From: CAZPHU01 sp964419255
GTDB taxonomy: Bacteria; Fibrobacterota; Chitinivibrionia; Chitinivibrionales; CAYFVL01
Length of the DNA stretch: 64,000 bases
Direction of reading: 5' to 3'
NCBI GenBank assembly: GCA_964419255.1
Contig: CAYQOU010000006.1
Coordinates: forward strand, 32,388 to 96,387
In this document: in pieces, positions 36,443-45,179 of the stretch
Numbering within the stretch: position 1 is the first letter of the stretch
Layout of the letters: the number at the start of each line of letters is the position of its first letter
Position numbers and translations under genes: made by a program
Notes under the pieces: generated by a model
Told to the model about the DNA's origin: nothing
The model's input: the letters and a program-made list of their open reading frames with translations, nothing else
Database searches by the model: none

Positions 36443-37735
36443 TCACTCAAACCACACGACTATCTCCCTGTCGGTCAGTGCGATCGGTCCGGTCATGGTC
36501 TCCACCGTCTGCGGATCATGAAACGGACGGATCATCTTCTTGCCCTTTACCTCGTCGGGCACATCGTTGCTGTGTAACTCCCAGGGGTTATCCTGTTTGT
36601 TTATGCCGATAATCACCGACGCGGCTCCATTGTCGGAGCTTTTTCTCAGAAATACAGGATTCTGCTCAAGCGTTCCGATTGTCTCCCAGTGTCCCTCTTC
36701 CTTCAACACCGGCGTCGATTTCTTTATTGCATTTATCTGGGAGATCCAGTCCGTAAGATTCCAGGCAATGGTCTCTTTGGCATCCTCGGGAGTGCCCTTT
36801 ACAACGTCCATTCTGTTGCGTGCTCCGTACTCGTATCCCATAGGCATCAGAAGCCCCTCCGAGAAAAGTGCCGCAAAAAGGTATCGGGCCTTCTGCTCCG
36901 AGAGCTTCCCGCCCGACTCCTCCGCCAGACGTTGGGTGTCGTGGGATTCGGGAAAGCTGAAACTGGGAGCAATCCTTCCGTTGGCCTCGTGTTGCTCAAG
37001 CGCCCAAGGCTCATCGAAATTCCACCATTTGGATGAATTGAAGAGATAGTCGAATCCGGCATCGGCCAGCGCTTCGATCTCCTCCAGGCGACAGCCCAGC
37101 GTCTCTGCAAGAAAACGGGTTTCGGCGTTGCGTCTCTTTGCGCGAGAAATCAGATAGCTCCACAGCTCCGCCGGCACCTGATAGGCCGCATCGCAGCGAT
37201 AGGTATATATCCCCATCTCTTGAAAAAATGCAACCAGATCATCAAAATACTTCCACAGCGATTGGCGATCGGGACTGTTTAAGGTGTCGATTTCGGCAAG
37301 ATCTCCCCAGATGGTCACTTTGGATGCATCCCCGGGATCGATAGCATATGGACTCTTGACCTTACCCTTCTCATCCCGCAGATACCAGTCGGGGTGCTGC
37401 TCGATAAGCACCGAATCTATTGCGGTATGGTTGATCACCAGATCCATCACCACACGAATATCTCTTTTGCCGCACTGCTCGATAAACTCCTCCAACGGAC
37501 TCCAATCGCAGGGATCGCTTCCCGGAGCAAGAAACAGCGGATTGAGCTTGTAGTAGTCTTTTACCGCATACAAACTGCCGGAAAAGCCGGTCTGGTGGAA
37601 AGGATTTACGAATAGAAGGTTAAAACCCATTTTCGCAGCATGATCCAAAACGCCTATCCATTCCTCGATACGCCTGAAATGACGCGGGAACAAATTATAC
37701 ATCAGTGGGACTTGTTTAAACCTGCTCAGAACCAA
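36443..37735 (-). CDS. GH13 alpha-amylase-family glycosidase
   Basis: 430 residues, no signal peptide, so cytoplasmic. TIM-barrel family motifs are seen in order: DLVINHTA (region I), YTYRCDAAYQ with the nucleophile Asp (region II), ETRFLAETLG with the acid/base Glu (region III) and FPESHDTQR with the third Asp (region IV). The short length leaves little room for extra domains beyond a C-terminal beta region (ETIGTLEQNPVFLRKS). The substrate cannot be told; alpha-glucan turnover is likely. It overlaps the panC stop region by 10 bp and is the last gene of a minus-strand run. Confidence 0.85.
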   Translation of the reverse strand: MVLSRFKQVPLMYNLFPRHFRRIEEWIGVLDHAAKMGFNLLFVNPFHQTGFSGSLYAVKDYYKLNPLFLAPGSDPCDWSPLEEFIEQCGKRDIRVVMDLVINHTAIDSVLIEQHPDWYLRDEKGKVKSPYAIDPGDASKVTIWGDLAEIDTLNSPDRQSLWKYFDDLVAFFQEMGIYTYRCDAAYQVPAELWSYLISRAKRRNAETRFLAETLGCRLEEIEALADAGFDYLFNSSKWWNFDEPWALEQHEANGRIAPSFSFPESHDTQRLAEESGGKLSEQKARYLFAALFSEGLLMPMGYEYGARNRMDVVKGTPEDAKETIAWNLTDWISQINAIKKSTPVLKEEGHWETIGTLEQNPVFLRKSSDNGAASVIIGINKQDNPWELHSNDVPDEVKGKKMIRPFHDPQTVETMTGPIALTDREIVVWFE

Positions 37736-38583
37736 CCTCCCAGAATAGTGTTATCGATTAATCGAGTGTGGGTATCATTCGTCTTACATGCAACCGCCAG
37801 CAGAGCCCTGTCTTCAACCATATCAAGCGGCTCAAGAGTGTGGATATCCACAATATAGGCGTACTCTACCCGCAAAAACCGAGCCTTATGAAGAATCTCC
37901 ATGACAGTCTCTCGCAGTCTGGCTGCGTTTTTCTCTCCCCCGGCATGATGTTTTTCCGCCGCCTCCAGCGCCGCGCGGACTCGGGGGGCATCTGCTCGCT
38001 CACGTTCATTCAAATATACATTTCTCGAACTGACCGCAAGGCCATCGGATTCTCTCACGGTGGCACCGACCAGAAGTTCCACCGGTACCATCAGATCGTG
38101 CACCATCCGCTTCAGGACAATCACCTGCTGGGCATCCTTCTGACCAAACACCGCTGTCTGAGGTGATATGATATTAAGCAGCTTCATCACCACCGTGGTG
38201 ACCCCTCTGAAATGATCGGGCCGCGACACCCCTTCAAGTTTTTGGGTGATCTGCTCCACGGTCACGTATGTCTGGTATCCTTGCGGATACATGGCGGATG
38301 CCTCGGGCGCAAACAGGATGTCACAGCCGGCTTGCTCCGCAAGCTCACAGTCCTTTTCGAACGGCCGGGGATAGCGGCTGAAATCCTCGGCGGGAGCAAA
38401 CTGGGTAGGGTTGACAAAGATACTCATCACCGATACATCAGTGTGTCGGCGGGCAATCTCCAGAAGCGACAGATGGCCCTTATGAAGTGCCCCCATAGTG
38501 GGAACAAGCCCCACTCTCTTGCCGGTACGCTGAAGCGTCAGGCTCAGATTACGCATATCTACAGGGTGTTTTACTATTCTCAT
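37726..38583 (-). CDS. panC: Pantothenate synthetase
   Basis: Joins pantoate and beta-alanine using ATP to make pantothenate. The ATG at 38583 gives 285 residues, the family length; a longer frame to 38661 runs into the upstream kinase gene. Visible motifs are VPTMGALHKGHLSL (the HxGH nucleotide site), IFVNPTQFAPAEDFSRYPR, FGQKDAQQ and GLAVSSRNVYL. panB and panD are not in the window. It overlaps the GH13 gene by 10 bp. Confidence 0.95.
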   Translation of the reverse strand: MRIVKHPVDMRNLSLTLQRTGKRVGLVPTMGALHKGHLSLLEIARRHTDVSVMSIFVNPTQFAPAEDFSRYPRPFEKDCELAEQAGCDILFAPEASAMYPQGYQTYVTVEQITQKLEGVSRPDHFRGVTTVVMKLLNIISPQTAVFGQKDAQQVIVLKRMVHDLMVPVELLVGATVRESDGLAVSSRNVYLNERERADAPRVRAALEAAEKHHAGGEKNAARLRETVMEILHKARFLRVEYAYIVDIHTLEPLDMVEDRALLAVACKTNDTHTRLIDNTILGGWF

Positions 38584-38599
38584 AGGTATCCGCTTTCCC

Positions 38600-39286
38600 T
38601 TATTTTTTCTGGTTTTTTTTACTCCCGATCGGATGATAAAATGTGCTTCCGTGCCGCGCATTTATTATTTGCTTGTAAATTTCTTCAAAATCACTCTTGT
38701 TATTTACGAAATCGATATCGTTGGTGTTTATTATCAGAAGCGGCGATTGTGTGTAGTGAAAGAAATAGTGATTGTATGCCTCATTGAGAGCCTCGATGTA
38801 AGAGGTGCTCATGTTTACCTCGTAGTCTCTTCCCCGCATCTCGATGCGTTTAAGCAAAACGTCGGTTGACACCTGCAGATAGACAACACAGTCGGGGCGC
38901 GGAATTTTGGTCTCCAGCGCCTGGGCTATGGTGTTATAAAGCGCCAGCTCGTTTTCATCGAGGTTGATCGTGGCGAAAATCTTATCTTTTGCAAACATGT
39001 AGTCGCCAATGGTCACCGGATGAAACAGATCCTGCTGAATCGAATACTCCGACAGCTGCCGGTAGCGGGAAAGCAGAAACCAGACCTGGGTCTGAAAGGC
39101 ATAGGAGTGACGGTCCTGATAGAAGCTGGAGAGAAACGGATTCTCATCGGCCTGCTCATACAGCCCCCGTGCATTGAGTCTTTCAACCAGCAATTTACAC
39201 AACGAGGTTTTTCCGGCCCCGATAACACCTTCGACACACAGGTATGAAAAAGGTTGCGACACCCCTTCGGATTTTTTTCTATCCAT
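38600..39286 (-). CDS. Deoxynucleoside kinase
   Basis: 228-residue deoxyadenosine/deoxycytidine-type kinase that phosphorylates salvaged deoxynucleosides. The P-loop is CVEGVIGAGKTSLCK, the family signature is ADENPFLSSFYQD, and the ERS-like part reads TIGDYMFAKDKIFA. The ARG-rich lid is RIEMRGRDYE, with TSYIEALNEAYNHYFF following. The ATG at 39286 follows AAAGGATG. It lies between folK and panC, overlapping the folK end by neither frame but within 30 bp, which fits one transcript. Confidence 0.88.
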   Translation of the reverse strand: MDRKKSEGVSQPFSYLCVEGVIGAGKTSLCKLLVERLNARGLYEQADENPFLSSFYQDRHSYAFQTQVWFLLSRYRQLSEYSIQQDLFHPVTIGDYMFAKDKIFATINLDENELALYNTIAQALETKIPRPDCVVYLQVSTDVLLKRIEMRGRDYEVNMSTSYIEALNEAYNHYFFHYTQSPLLIINTNDIDFVNNKSDFEEIYKQIINARHGSTFYHPIGSKKNQKK

Positions 39287-39314
39287 AGAGCGACATCCTT
39301 TCAAATAGTCGCAT

Positions 39315-39806
39315 TTAACGAAAATAGACTTTCTGTTCAGCAACGTCCCTACGCATGTGCTTCAGCTCATCACTAAACGTGCGGGAACGCCCGGGAAGCA
39401 CATAATCGGGCACCAGTTGGGCGAGCCCTTCAATACAAAACCGTCGATCGAATACTGCCGGATGCGGTAGTGTCAACCTCTCGGTGTTCATCACCACACT
39501 GTCAAAAAAAAGTATATCCACATCCGCGGTTCGCGGTGAAAAACGATACGGTCGTTCTCTACCCAGCGCCTCTTCCAGTTGCAGACATCTTTGCAGAAGC
39601 CGTATCGGCGTTCCATCGAATTGACCACACACGATGCAGTTCAGAAACCACCTCTGTGTACCACTCACCCCGACCGGCTCGGTCTCCATGAGTGGCGAAA
39701 ACCTCACGGGAGGCCGCAAAATGCGCCTTACCCCCGCTTTCATCTCTTCCATGTAGCTACACCGCCTGCCCTTATTCGTACCCAGGCTGAGCGCGACCAG
39801 GTTCAT
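39315..39806 (-). CDS. folK: 2-amino-4-hydroxy-6-hydroxymethyldihydropteridine pyrophosphokinase
   Basis: Transfers pyrophosphate from ATP to hydroxymethyldihydropterin in folate synthesis. The 163 residues show SLGTNKG near the N-terminus, METEPVGVSGTQRWFLNC, and the metal-binding/signature region RTADVDILFFDS, followed by LPHPAVFDRRFCIEGLAQL. All are typical. Its ATG overlaps the stop of the M16 gene upstream (ATGA), so it is translated from the same message. Confidence 0.94.
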   Translation of the reverse strand: MNLVALSLGTNKGRRCSYMEEMKAGVRRILRPPVRFSPLMETEPVGVSGTQRWFLNCIVCGQFDGTPIRLLQRCLQLEEALGRERPYRFSPRTADVDILFFDSVVMNTERLTLPHPAVFDRRFCIEGLAQLVPDYVLPGRSRTFSDELKHMRRDVAEQKVYFR

Positions 39807-41146
39807 TTGTACGGATCACTCCGATAACCGCGCAGCTGTAAATCGCCAAACCCGCCCAGCTGCGACTCGATCTCTTTTCTGTTACCCACCGCCACGGTTG
39901 CGTATTGCTGATGCTTATAGTGGTTTCTGAGGGCATTATTTATGTCTTTAGCGGTCAAGGCCGCAAGCCTCGATGCGTAGCCCTCTATATACTCTTTTTC
40001 TCTTCCGTAGAAACGGAGCCACAAAAGCTTATCCGCTACATTGTGAATACCCTCGAGCTCGAAAGCCATGTGACCGATGAAAAACTGCTTGGCTTTCTGC
40101 AACTCATCGTCTGTCACCCCATTTTCAAACAAATCCTCGAGTACGGTATGTATAACCGATAGAACCTCTTTGAGCTGGCGGTTCTGTGTCGTGGTGGAGA
40201 TCGAAAAAAGCCCCCATTCCCTGCTGCATGAGAGTTGCGAGCCGATACCGTAAGTCTTGCCGATTTCCGAGCGCACCCTGTTCATCAATCGGCTGGAAAA
40301 ATTCCCTCCGCCCAGTATGTAATTGCCCATAGAGAGGGCGAGCTTGTCGGGATGCAGCTCGCCTATGGTTTTCGCCCCAAGCATGATTGTCGTCTGGCTC
40401 AGGTCGGGCTTGTCAACCAGTCGTATAGGCGCACTGTCGGCCGGGTATTTGACATCTTTTAGTTCGCGGGCAGTGCCACTTTTCTGCCATCCCGAAAACA
40501 GCTCCTCCCAACTCGTCCTCTGATTTCCATCGTATGCACCAGCAACAATCAGCGTGGCTCCATGGGGATAGACAAAGCTGTCCCAGAAAAGTTTCACCTC
40601 TTCAAGCGAAATGCGCTTGGCGGCTTCACTTGTATGCACCCTTCCACCGGGATGAGCGCGTCCAAACACCATCACCTGCAGGTGTTTTGCCGCAAGGGTG
40701 GAGGGGTCTGCATATTCCGCCTGCATCTCGGTTAGCATCTCGCGCCTGAGACGGGAGAATTCCTTGGTATTCATCGCCGGAAAACGAATCATATCCCAGA
40801 AAAGGGGTACGATTGCGGATGCCTGTGACTGAAGCACGTGCAGTTCAATGGAAATGAGCTGCTCGCCGACGTCTCCAGAGATCTGCGCTCCGGCCGATTC
40901 GATCTTACGAGAAAACTGCTCCGCCTCAAATGAGCTGGGGCCTTTCTGCGCCAGTGAAGAGGCAAGCTCGGCTGTAGCTTCACGGCCCGGCGGATCAAAT
41001 TGCCTGCCGGTTGGTATCTGAAGCGCCAATTTCAGAACCGGCTGCTCGTGATCCTCAAGCCATATCAGGTGCAGCCCGTTTGACAAAACGGTTTCTTCGA
41101 ATCGAGGGAATGTATAGGTAAGTTTCACGATGTTTTTTCCTGTCAA
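39803..41146 (-). CDS. M16-family peptidase-like subunit without zinc motif
   Basis: 447 residues with the M16 two-domain fold (VLSNGLHLIWLEDHEQP, VYPHGATLIVAGAYD, LGAKTIGELHPDKLALSMGN and GGGNFSSRLMNRVRSEIGK). The HXXEH zinc site is absent: the equivalent helix reads TAELASSLAQKG. The Arg and Tyr at GLNRLRxxxGxxY positions (RVRSEIGKTYGIG) that help substrate binding are present. It therefore fits the non-catalytic partner of the active M16 peptidase encoded just upstream, with a 4-bp overlap. Confidence 0.88.
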   Translation of the reverse strand: MTGKNIVKLTYTFPRFEETVLSNGLHLIWLEDHEQPVLKLALQIPTGRQFDPPGREATAELASSLAQKGPSSFEAEQFSRKIESAGAQISGDVGEQLISIELHVLQSQASAIVPLFWDMIRFPAMNTKEFSRLRREMLTEMQAEYADPSTLAAKHLQVMVFGRAHPGGRVHTSEAAKRISLEEVKLFWDSFVYPHGATLIVAGAYDGNQRTSWEELFSGWQKSGTARELKDVKYPADSAPIRLVDKPDLSQTTIMLGAKTIGELHPDKLALSMGNYILGGGNFSSRLMNRVRSEIGKTYGIGSQLSCSREWGLFSISTTTQNRQLKEVLSVIHTVLEDLFENGVTDDELQKAKQFFIGHMAFELEGIHNVADKLLWLRFYGREKEYIEGYASRLAALTAKDINNALRNHYKHQQYATVAVGNRKEIESQLGGFGDLQLRGYRSDPYK

Positions 41147-42450
41147 TTGCGAGAGAATATTCTGCGTAAAATTCCCGCCAGATAAATCATTGGTTTGATC
41201 CGACGCGGCCGTAAATAAAGCGTGTAGCGCTGAGTGTCATCCCAATAGGTCCGCACGGCTGAAAGAAGCTGCTCGCGGGTCAGACTCTGAAGGGCCTCCA
41301 GGCGCTGCACCCACAGATTATAATCCCCCTCGACCACTTCCGCATACCCAAGCCGCTGACAGATGTTTTCCGCCGAATACAGTTCAAAAGACCTTCCGGT
41401 CAACATTGTGTTTTTCACCTTCTCAAGCTCCTCGGACCGGGCTCCCTTTCCCCTCAGCTCCCCAAGCACTCCGGCCATCGCTCTATCCAGTTTTTTAACC
41501 GAGACCTCCGGTGTAAAGGCGGTGAAAAACAGACTCATCCCCGCCAGGCGAAGGAAATGATTCATCCCCCCTGCGACCACGGCAAGGGAAGTACGCCGAA
41601 CCAGTTCGAGATGCATGCGGCTGGTCTCCCCCTGGGCGGCTATCATCTGCATGATGTCAAGAGACAGCCCTGCCGGATCTCCCGCCCGTGGTGCCTTAAA
41701 GCCCGCTATCAGCATCGGCACGTCGAAATCCACCTTGCGTTTCATCCAGCCACCGGAAGTTTTGGGAATCGGGGGAATATTTTTGTGCTGATCCGGACTA
41801 TAATCCTTGTTGTCAAGCCTGCCGAAATACTTATGGGCCATATCGTAAACGCCCCGGTGGTTCTCGAAATCGCCGGTCACCACCAGTACCGCATTTCTGG
41901 GCGCATACCATTTATTATAATATGACCTGAGCATATCGACCGTCAGGCTCTGAAGGTCTTCTATACGCCCCAGGGGGCTTATGGAATATGGGTGGTTTTC
42001 GAAGAGAGTGCCTCTAAACTCGAGAAAGGCTTTGGTGACCGGGTTGTTCATATAGGTGTGATATTCTTCGATGATCACCGCGCGCTCCGTCTCGAAAAGC
42101 TGCGAATCGAGGGTGAGACCGGCCATCCGATCAGCCTCCATCTCCATCACCATCTCAAGCTCCGTGGCCGGTACGCTGTTGAGATAGGCGGTGACATCCT
42201 CTGCAGTAAAGGCATTACTGTGACCACCGACATCGTTTATGTTCCGTGCATGTTCCTGAGGACCAAACCGATCCGAGCCCCGAAACATCATATGCTCCAG
42301 GATATGCGAGCCGCCTCGAATGCCGTCATGTTCGTTTGCACTGCCCACACGATACCATACCTGTACGGAAACCACCGGTGCCGTGTTTCTTTTGCAGCTT
42401 ATGATCTTCAACCCATTGTCAAGAGTTGTATCCTGTAAATTCAGTTCCAA
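41143..42450 (-). CDS. M16-family zinc peptidase, catalytic subunit
   Basis: 435 residues from a TTG at 42450, selected because AGGA lies 8 bases before it and it begins 2 bases past the creatininase stop. A frame further upstream would overlap that gene. The zinc site is HILEHMMF (HXXEH), with the third ligand Glu in FETERAVIIEEYH about 75 residues on. VQVWYRVGSANEHDGIRGGS is a standard opening. It degrades peptides and probably works as a heterodimer with the adjacent inactive subunit. There is no signal peptide, so it is presumably cytoplasmic unless the start lies elsewhere. Confidence 0.88.
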   Translation of the reverse strand: MELNLQDTTLDNGLKIISCKRNTAPVVSVQVWYRVGSANEHDGIRGGSHILEHMMFRGSDRFGPQEHARNINDVGGHSNAFTAEDVTAYLNSVPATELEMVMEMEADRMAGLTLDSQLFETERAVIIEEYHTYMNNPVTKAFLEFRGTLFENHPYSISPLGRIEDLQSLTVDMLRSYYNKWYAPRNAVLVVTGDFENHRGVYDMAHKYFGRLDNKDYSPDQHKNIPPIPKTSGGWMKRKVDFDVPMLIAGFKAPRAGDPAGLSLDIMQMIAAQGETSRMHLELVRRTSLAVVAGGMNHFLRLAGMSLFFTAFTPEVSVKKLDRAMAGVLGELRGKGARSEELEKVKNTMLTGRSFELYSAENICQRLGYAEVVEGDYNLWVQRLEALQSLTREQLLSAVRTYWDDTQRYTLYLRPRRIKPMIYLAGILRRIFSRN

Positions 42451-42452
42451 AA

Positions 42453-43223
42453 CTATATTTCCTGTTCCGCAGCTGTCTGAATGATAAATTTTGCACCTTC
42501 GCTCACGATACGATCGAACAGTTTTTCTCCGAACGCGGGGTCGTATCGGCCGGAGCCGATGAGACTGTCGGGAAAGATCTTCCTGAACTTCTCCGGATCT
42601 TTTCCTCTTCGCCGCCATATCTGGTAGGCTGCGACTGATTCCTGCTTCTTTTCATCCGGCTTGATGCTATCTGTAAACATCTCCTGTGCGCAAAAGGAGG
42701 CCAGGGACATTATCCCGTATTCGCTTCGGCCCGGCTCCTTAAGACCGCTCTGCTGAGCGATAAAGGATCTGATTACCGGCTCGCGCTGCCATGAGAATAT
42801 CTCTACCCTGGCGCGTCTTCTCTGATTGACTCTTTTGGCCGCTCCCAGAAGCGCTTCGTAATTGTCATATGAGCCATCCACCAGACACACGTACCTTACC
42901 CCCTGGGAAACATAATCCCTGAGGATGCTGTGGACAAGGGAAGCAAGGATTTGAGGCTTAATCCCACCACATCCGCCGAATGAACGAAAAGGCGTCGTGT
43001 ACCCATAGGAGAGAAAGGGCGCCTGAACAATACCCGTTTTTTGGGCAAGGGCAGAACACACGCTTTTGCAACACCTGTTATGGGTCCCCAAGGCCACCGA
43101 CTCTCCCAGCGGCTCGGTACCAGCCAGAGGAAGTATGATCGCGGGTTTTTGAGCAAAGATTTCTTCCACCCGGGAAAATGGCAGGTTCTCAATTTTCAGA
43201 TCGTTCGAAGTTGTATTAGACAT
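42453..43223 (-). CDS. Creatininase-fold protein with altered metal site
   Basis: 256 residues with the creatininase/MftE fold. The family N-terminal motif E-x-H-G-x-H-L-P-x-x-x-D is here TEPLGESVALGTH: Glu37 is kept, the two His are Leu39 and Ser42, and the Asp is His48. The HGGN motif is DGSYDN. Most metal ligands are thus missing, and amidohydrolase activity is unlikely. Other family parts (SYGYTTPFRSFGGCGGI, LDGSYDN region, IFSWQ) can be followed. It is the first gene of a run through the M16 pair, folK and the kinase. Confidence 0.7.
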   Translation of the reverse strand: MSNTTSNDLKIENLPFSRVEEIFAQKPAIILPLAGTEPLGESVALGTHNRCCKSVCSALAQKTGIVQAPFLSYGYTTPFRSFGGCGGIKPQILASLVHSILRDYVSQGVRYVCLVDGSYDNYEALLGAAKRVNQRRRARVEIFSWQREPVIRSFIAQQSGLKEPGRSEYGIMSLASFCAQEMFTDSIKPDEKKQESVAAYQIWRRRGKDPEKFRKIFPDSLIGSGRYDPAFGEKLFDRIVSEGAKFIIQTAAEQEI

Positions 43224-43502
43224 AAGGTTCTGTTTCGAAAATGACTGACAGCCATTCAGCTATTCTTCTCAAAATAGTTTCCGACAGCCATATTTGCAGA
43301 CAATTTACCGACCGTGGGGATGTTTTCGGTTTACTGTGATGCTGCCCGAGCAGTGCGGAACACCTGCAGACAGATGCTAAGCAATTCGAATGGCGCAATG
43401 GAGTTAAAATAAGAAAAAACATTGCTCTTTGGCCTGATTCAGCCTCTGAAGATGAATCATAAACGCGGTGGAGAAGAGGCCATGACAGATTCGACAAAAA
43501 TG
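43224..43502. other. Upstream region of the creatininase-like gene
   Basis: About 280 bases between the tRNA-Pro terminator and the creatininase-like start. No gene or repeat is seen. It should hold the promoter of the minus-strand operon that runs to the GH13 gene. Confidence 0.35.
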
Positions 43503-43542
43503 AAAAAAGCCCGAATCCCACACTAGCTATGAGATCCGGGCC
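43503..43542 (-). terminator. Terminator after tRNA-Pro
   Basis: As minus RNA, GCCCGGATCTCA pairs with TGGGATTCGGGC through a 9-base loop, with two wobble positions, followed by TTTTTT. It lies 22 bases downstream of the tRNA 3' end. Confidence 0.85.
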
Positions 43543-43563
43543 TGTATGCCCCCTTGATACTGA

Positions 43564-43640
43564 TGGTCGGAGTGAGAGGATTTGAACCTCCGACTTCTTC
43601 GTCCCGAACGAAGCGCGCTACCAGGCTGCGCTACACTCCG
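43564..43640 (-). tRNA. tRNA-Pro (anticodon CGG)
   Basis: 77 nt including an encoded CCA end. Acceptor stem CGGAGTG / CACTCCG, D arm with AGCCTGGTAGCGC, anticodon stem CTTCG / CGAAG around the loop TTCGGGA giving anticodon CGG, and T arm with GGTTCAAATCC. The first base pair C-G and the loop G37 fit tRNA-Pro. It reads codon CCG. The terminator at 43503 follows directly. Confidence 0.97.
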
Positions 43641-43688
43641 ACAACAGATAGGCTAAAATATAACGTGGAAAAATCACACGCAAGAGCC

Positions 43689-45179
43689 CTACTCCAAACA
43701 CTCCCCCCTCGAATCATCACTCCGGGGCACATAGGAAACCTCAATTTTCCCTATGTAGCGGGCCAGAAAAGCCGCATCCTCTCCCGTATCATCCACGACC
43801 AGTGGAATGTAGCCGTTTACGGCTGGGTATCTTCCCAATGCCGGATCGACGAAAAGCCACCCCCCATCCTGCCGCACCATCACCCAAGCATGATAGTAGT
43901 AGCCTTTCTTGTGCCCCATATAAACCAGCCCCAGTACAACGCGAGCCGGAATACCCGCGGCGCGCAAGATCGCCCCCAGAGTCACCGCATGCTCCCCACA
44001 ATCGCCGTAGCCGGCGGAAAGAGTCTCCAGTGCACTGGAAAAGGTGGCCACATTGCGTTTTTCTATGGTCCGAAACACGTACTGCCAGACACGTTTAACA
44101 ACCTCACACCGGTCATTCTCCACTCCCCTGCTCAGTGAATCGGCCAGATCACGGATAAGCCTGGCTTCCACCTGCATGGAGGGAGTGGCTCGAACAAGGC
44201 TTGTATCGACGGCCGTTTCCGCTTCGCTGCATTCGGATGGAAGCCTGCAGAGACGGAAACCACCATCCACCGAGCGATAGAAAGACTTGACGCTGCTGTG
44301 AAGCTGCAATGATGAATCACCCGTTACGACAATGTGTTCGTCATCACCATGCCGCCGGGCTGGTATATGAAACATTTCCGAAAGCTGATCGACCGCCATC
44401 TCTTCGCCGGAACCATCCTGCTGAGCGGAGCTTTCACGAAAGGCGGTAAACATCGGGGGGATTTCCCGACGGAAGAGTCTCCCCCGCCGATCGATCTCCC
44501 AGACCTCGTCGGTTTTGGTGAGCTCATCTTTGTTGACAAACACCCAGGTGCTGTCGTTATCGTCGGGAATTTTCCTGCATTCGGTAGTCACTGCAACATT
44601 CTTGGCGGATGTCAAACTAAACAGAGTATCACGCCAGATATCGCCCTGTCTTATAGTGTTTTCCCGTACTCCCACCATAATGTTTCGTGACACCATCAGG
44701 TTGCTGCTGACGACCGGGACCTCTTTACTCGTGGTCATTCCGCCGGCCGTAACCCGCAGGACCCATTTCCCATGCTCGTTTTTTTTGAGCAGCCATCGGT
44801 TTTCTCCCGCAGGACTTGTCATTGTCTGTCGCGCCTCAACAAGCGCCCCACTCCAGTCGTAGATGCTGGATTCGTCGACCTGCATCCCACCGTTACCGAA
44901 TGTGGCGCTGCTGGTCTGACGTATGCTCCTGTTTTCCGTATCGACCCGGACACGATGCAGCAGACGTCCCGCGGGTTTGCCGGAAGCATACACGGTCAGC
45001 GAATCGGAGCACTCCATAAACGTCCAGCCGCTATCGGATATGGAATACCCCGACGCGGCGGTCTTTACATCGGCGACAGCACATCCGAGAAGAAGAAAAA
45101 CGATCCAGATCATCGAATGTGTTCTGGACCTGTATTGAGCGGTTGTGATAAAGATATGACTTTCTCTGCCGTTATGCAT
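43689..45179 (-). CDS. Transglutaminase-like lipoprotein
   Basis: Secreted or lipid-anchored protein with a cysteine-protease-type transglutaminase core near its C-terminus: nucleophile Cys in GYGDCGEHAVTLGAI, His in YYYHAWVMVR and Asp in WLFVDPALG. Before it lie about 350 residues of mostly beta structure like a DUF3857-type region. The start at 45179 (MHNGRESH) gives a charged leader and a lipobox LLLGC. An internal ATG at 45113 (MIWIVFLLLGC) would leave almost no leader, and 45218 is also possible. It overlaps the upstream AraC-type gene by 8 bp, so the two are linked. It may cleave or cross-link envelope peptides. Confidence 0.82.
   Translation of the reverse strand: MHNGRESHIFITTAQYRSRTHSMIWIVFLLLGCAVADVKTAASGYSISDSGWTFMECSDSLTVYASGKPAGRLLHRVRVDTENRSIRQTSSATFGNGGMQVDESSIYDWSGALVEARQTMTSPAGENRWLLKKNEHGKWVLRVTAGGMTTSKEVPVVSSNLMVSRNIMVGVRENTIRQGDIWRDTLFSLTSAKNVAVTTECRKIPDDNDSTWVFVNKDELTKTDEVWEIDRRGRLFRREIPPMFTAFRESSAQQDGSGEEMAVDQLSEMFHIPARRHGDDEHIVVTGDSSLQLHSSVKSFYRSVDGGFRLCRLPSECSEAETAVDTSLVRATPSMQVEARLIRDLADSLSRGVENDRCEVVKRVWQYVFRTIEKRNVATFSSALETLSAGYGDCGEHAVTLGAILRAAGIPARVVLGLVYMGHKKGYYYHAWVMVRQDGGWLFVDPALGRYPAVNGYIPLVVDDTGEDAAFLARYIGKIEVSYVPRSDDSRGECLE

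Noticed and set aside
41143..42618. Longer start of the M16 catalytic gene
   Set aside because: The extra 56 residues overlap the end of the creatininase-like gene and are Arg-rich shadow sequence. A TTG with AGGA at 42450 fits better.
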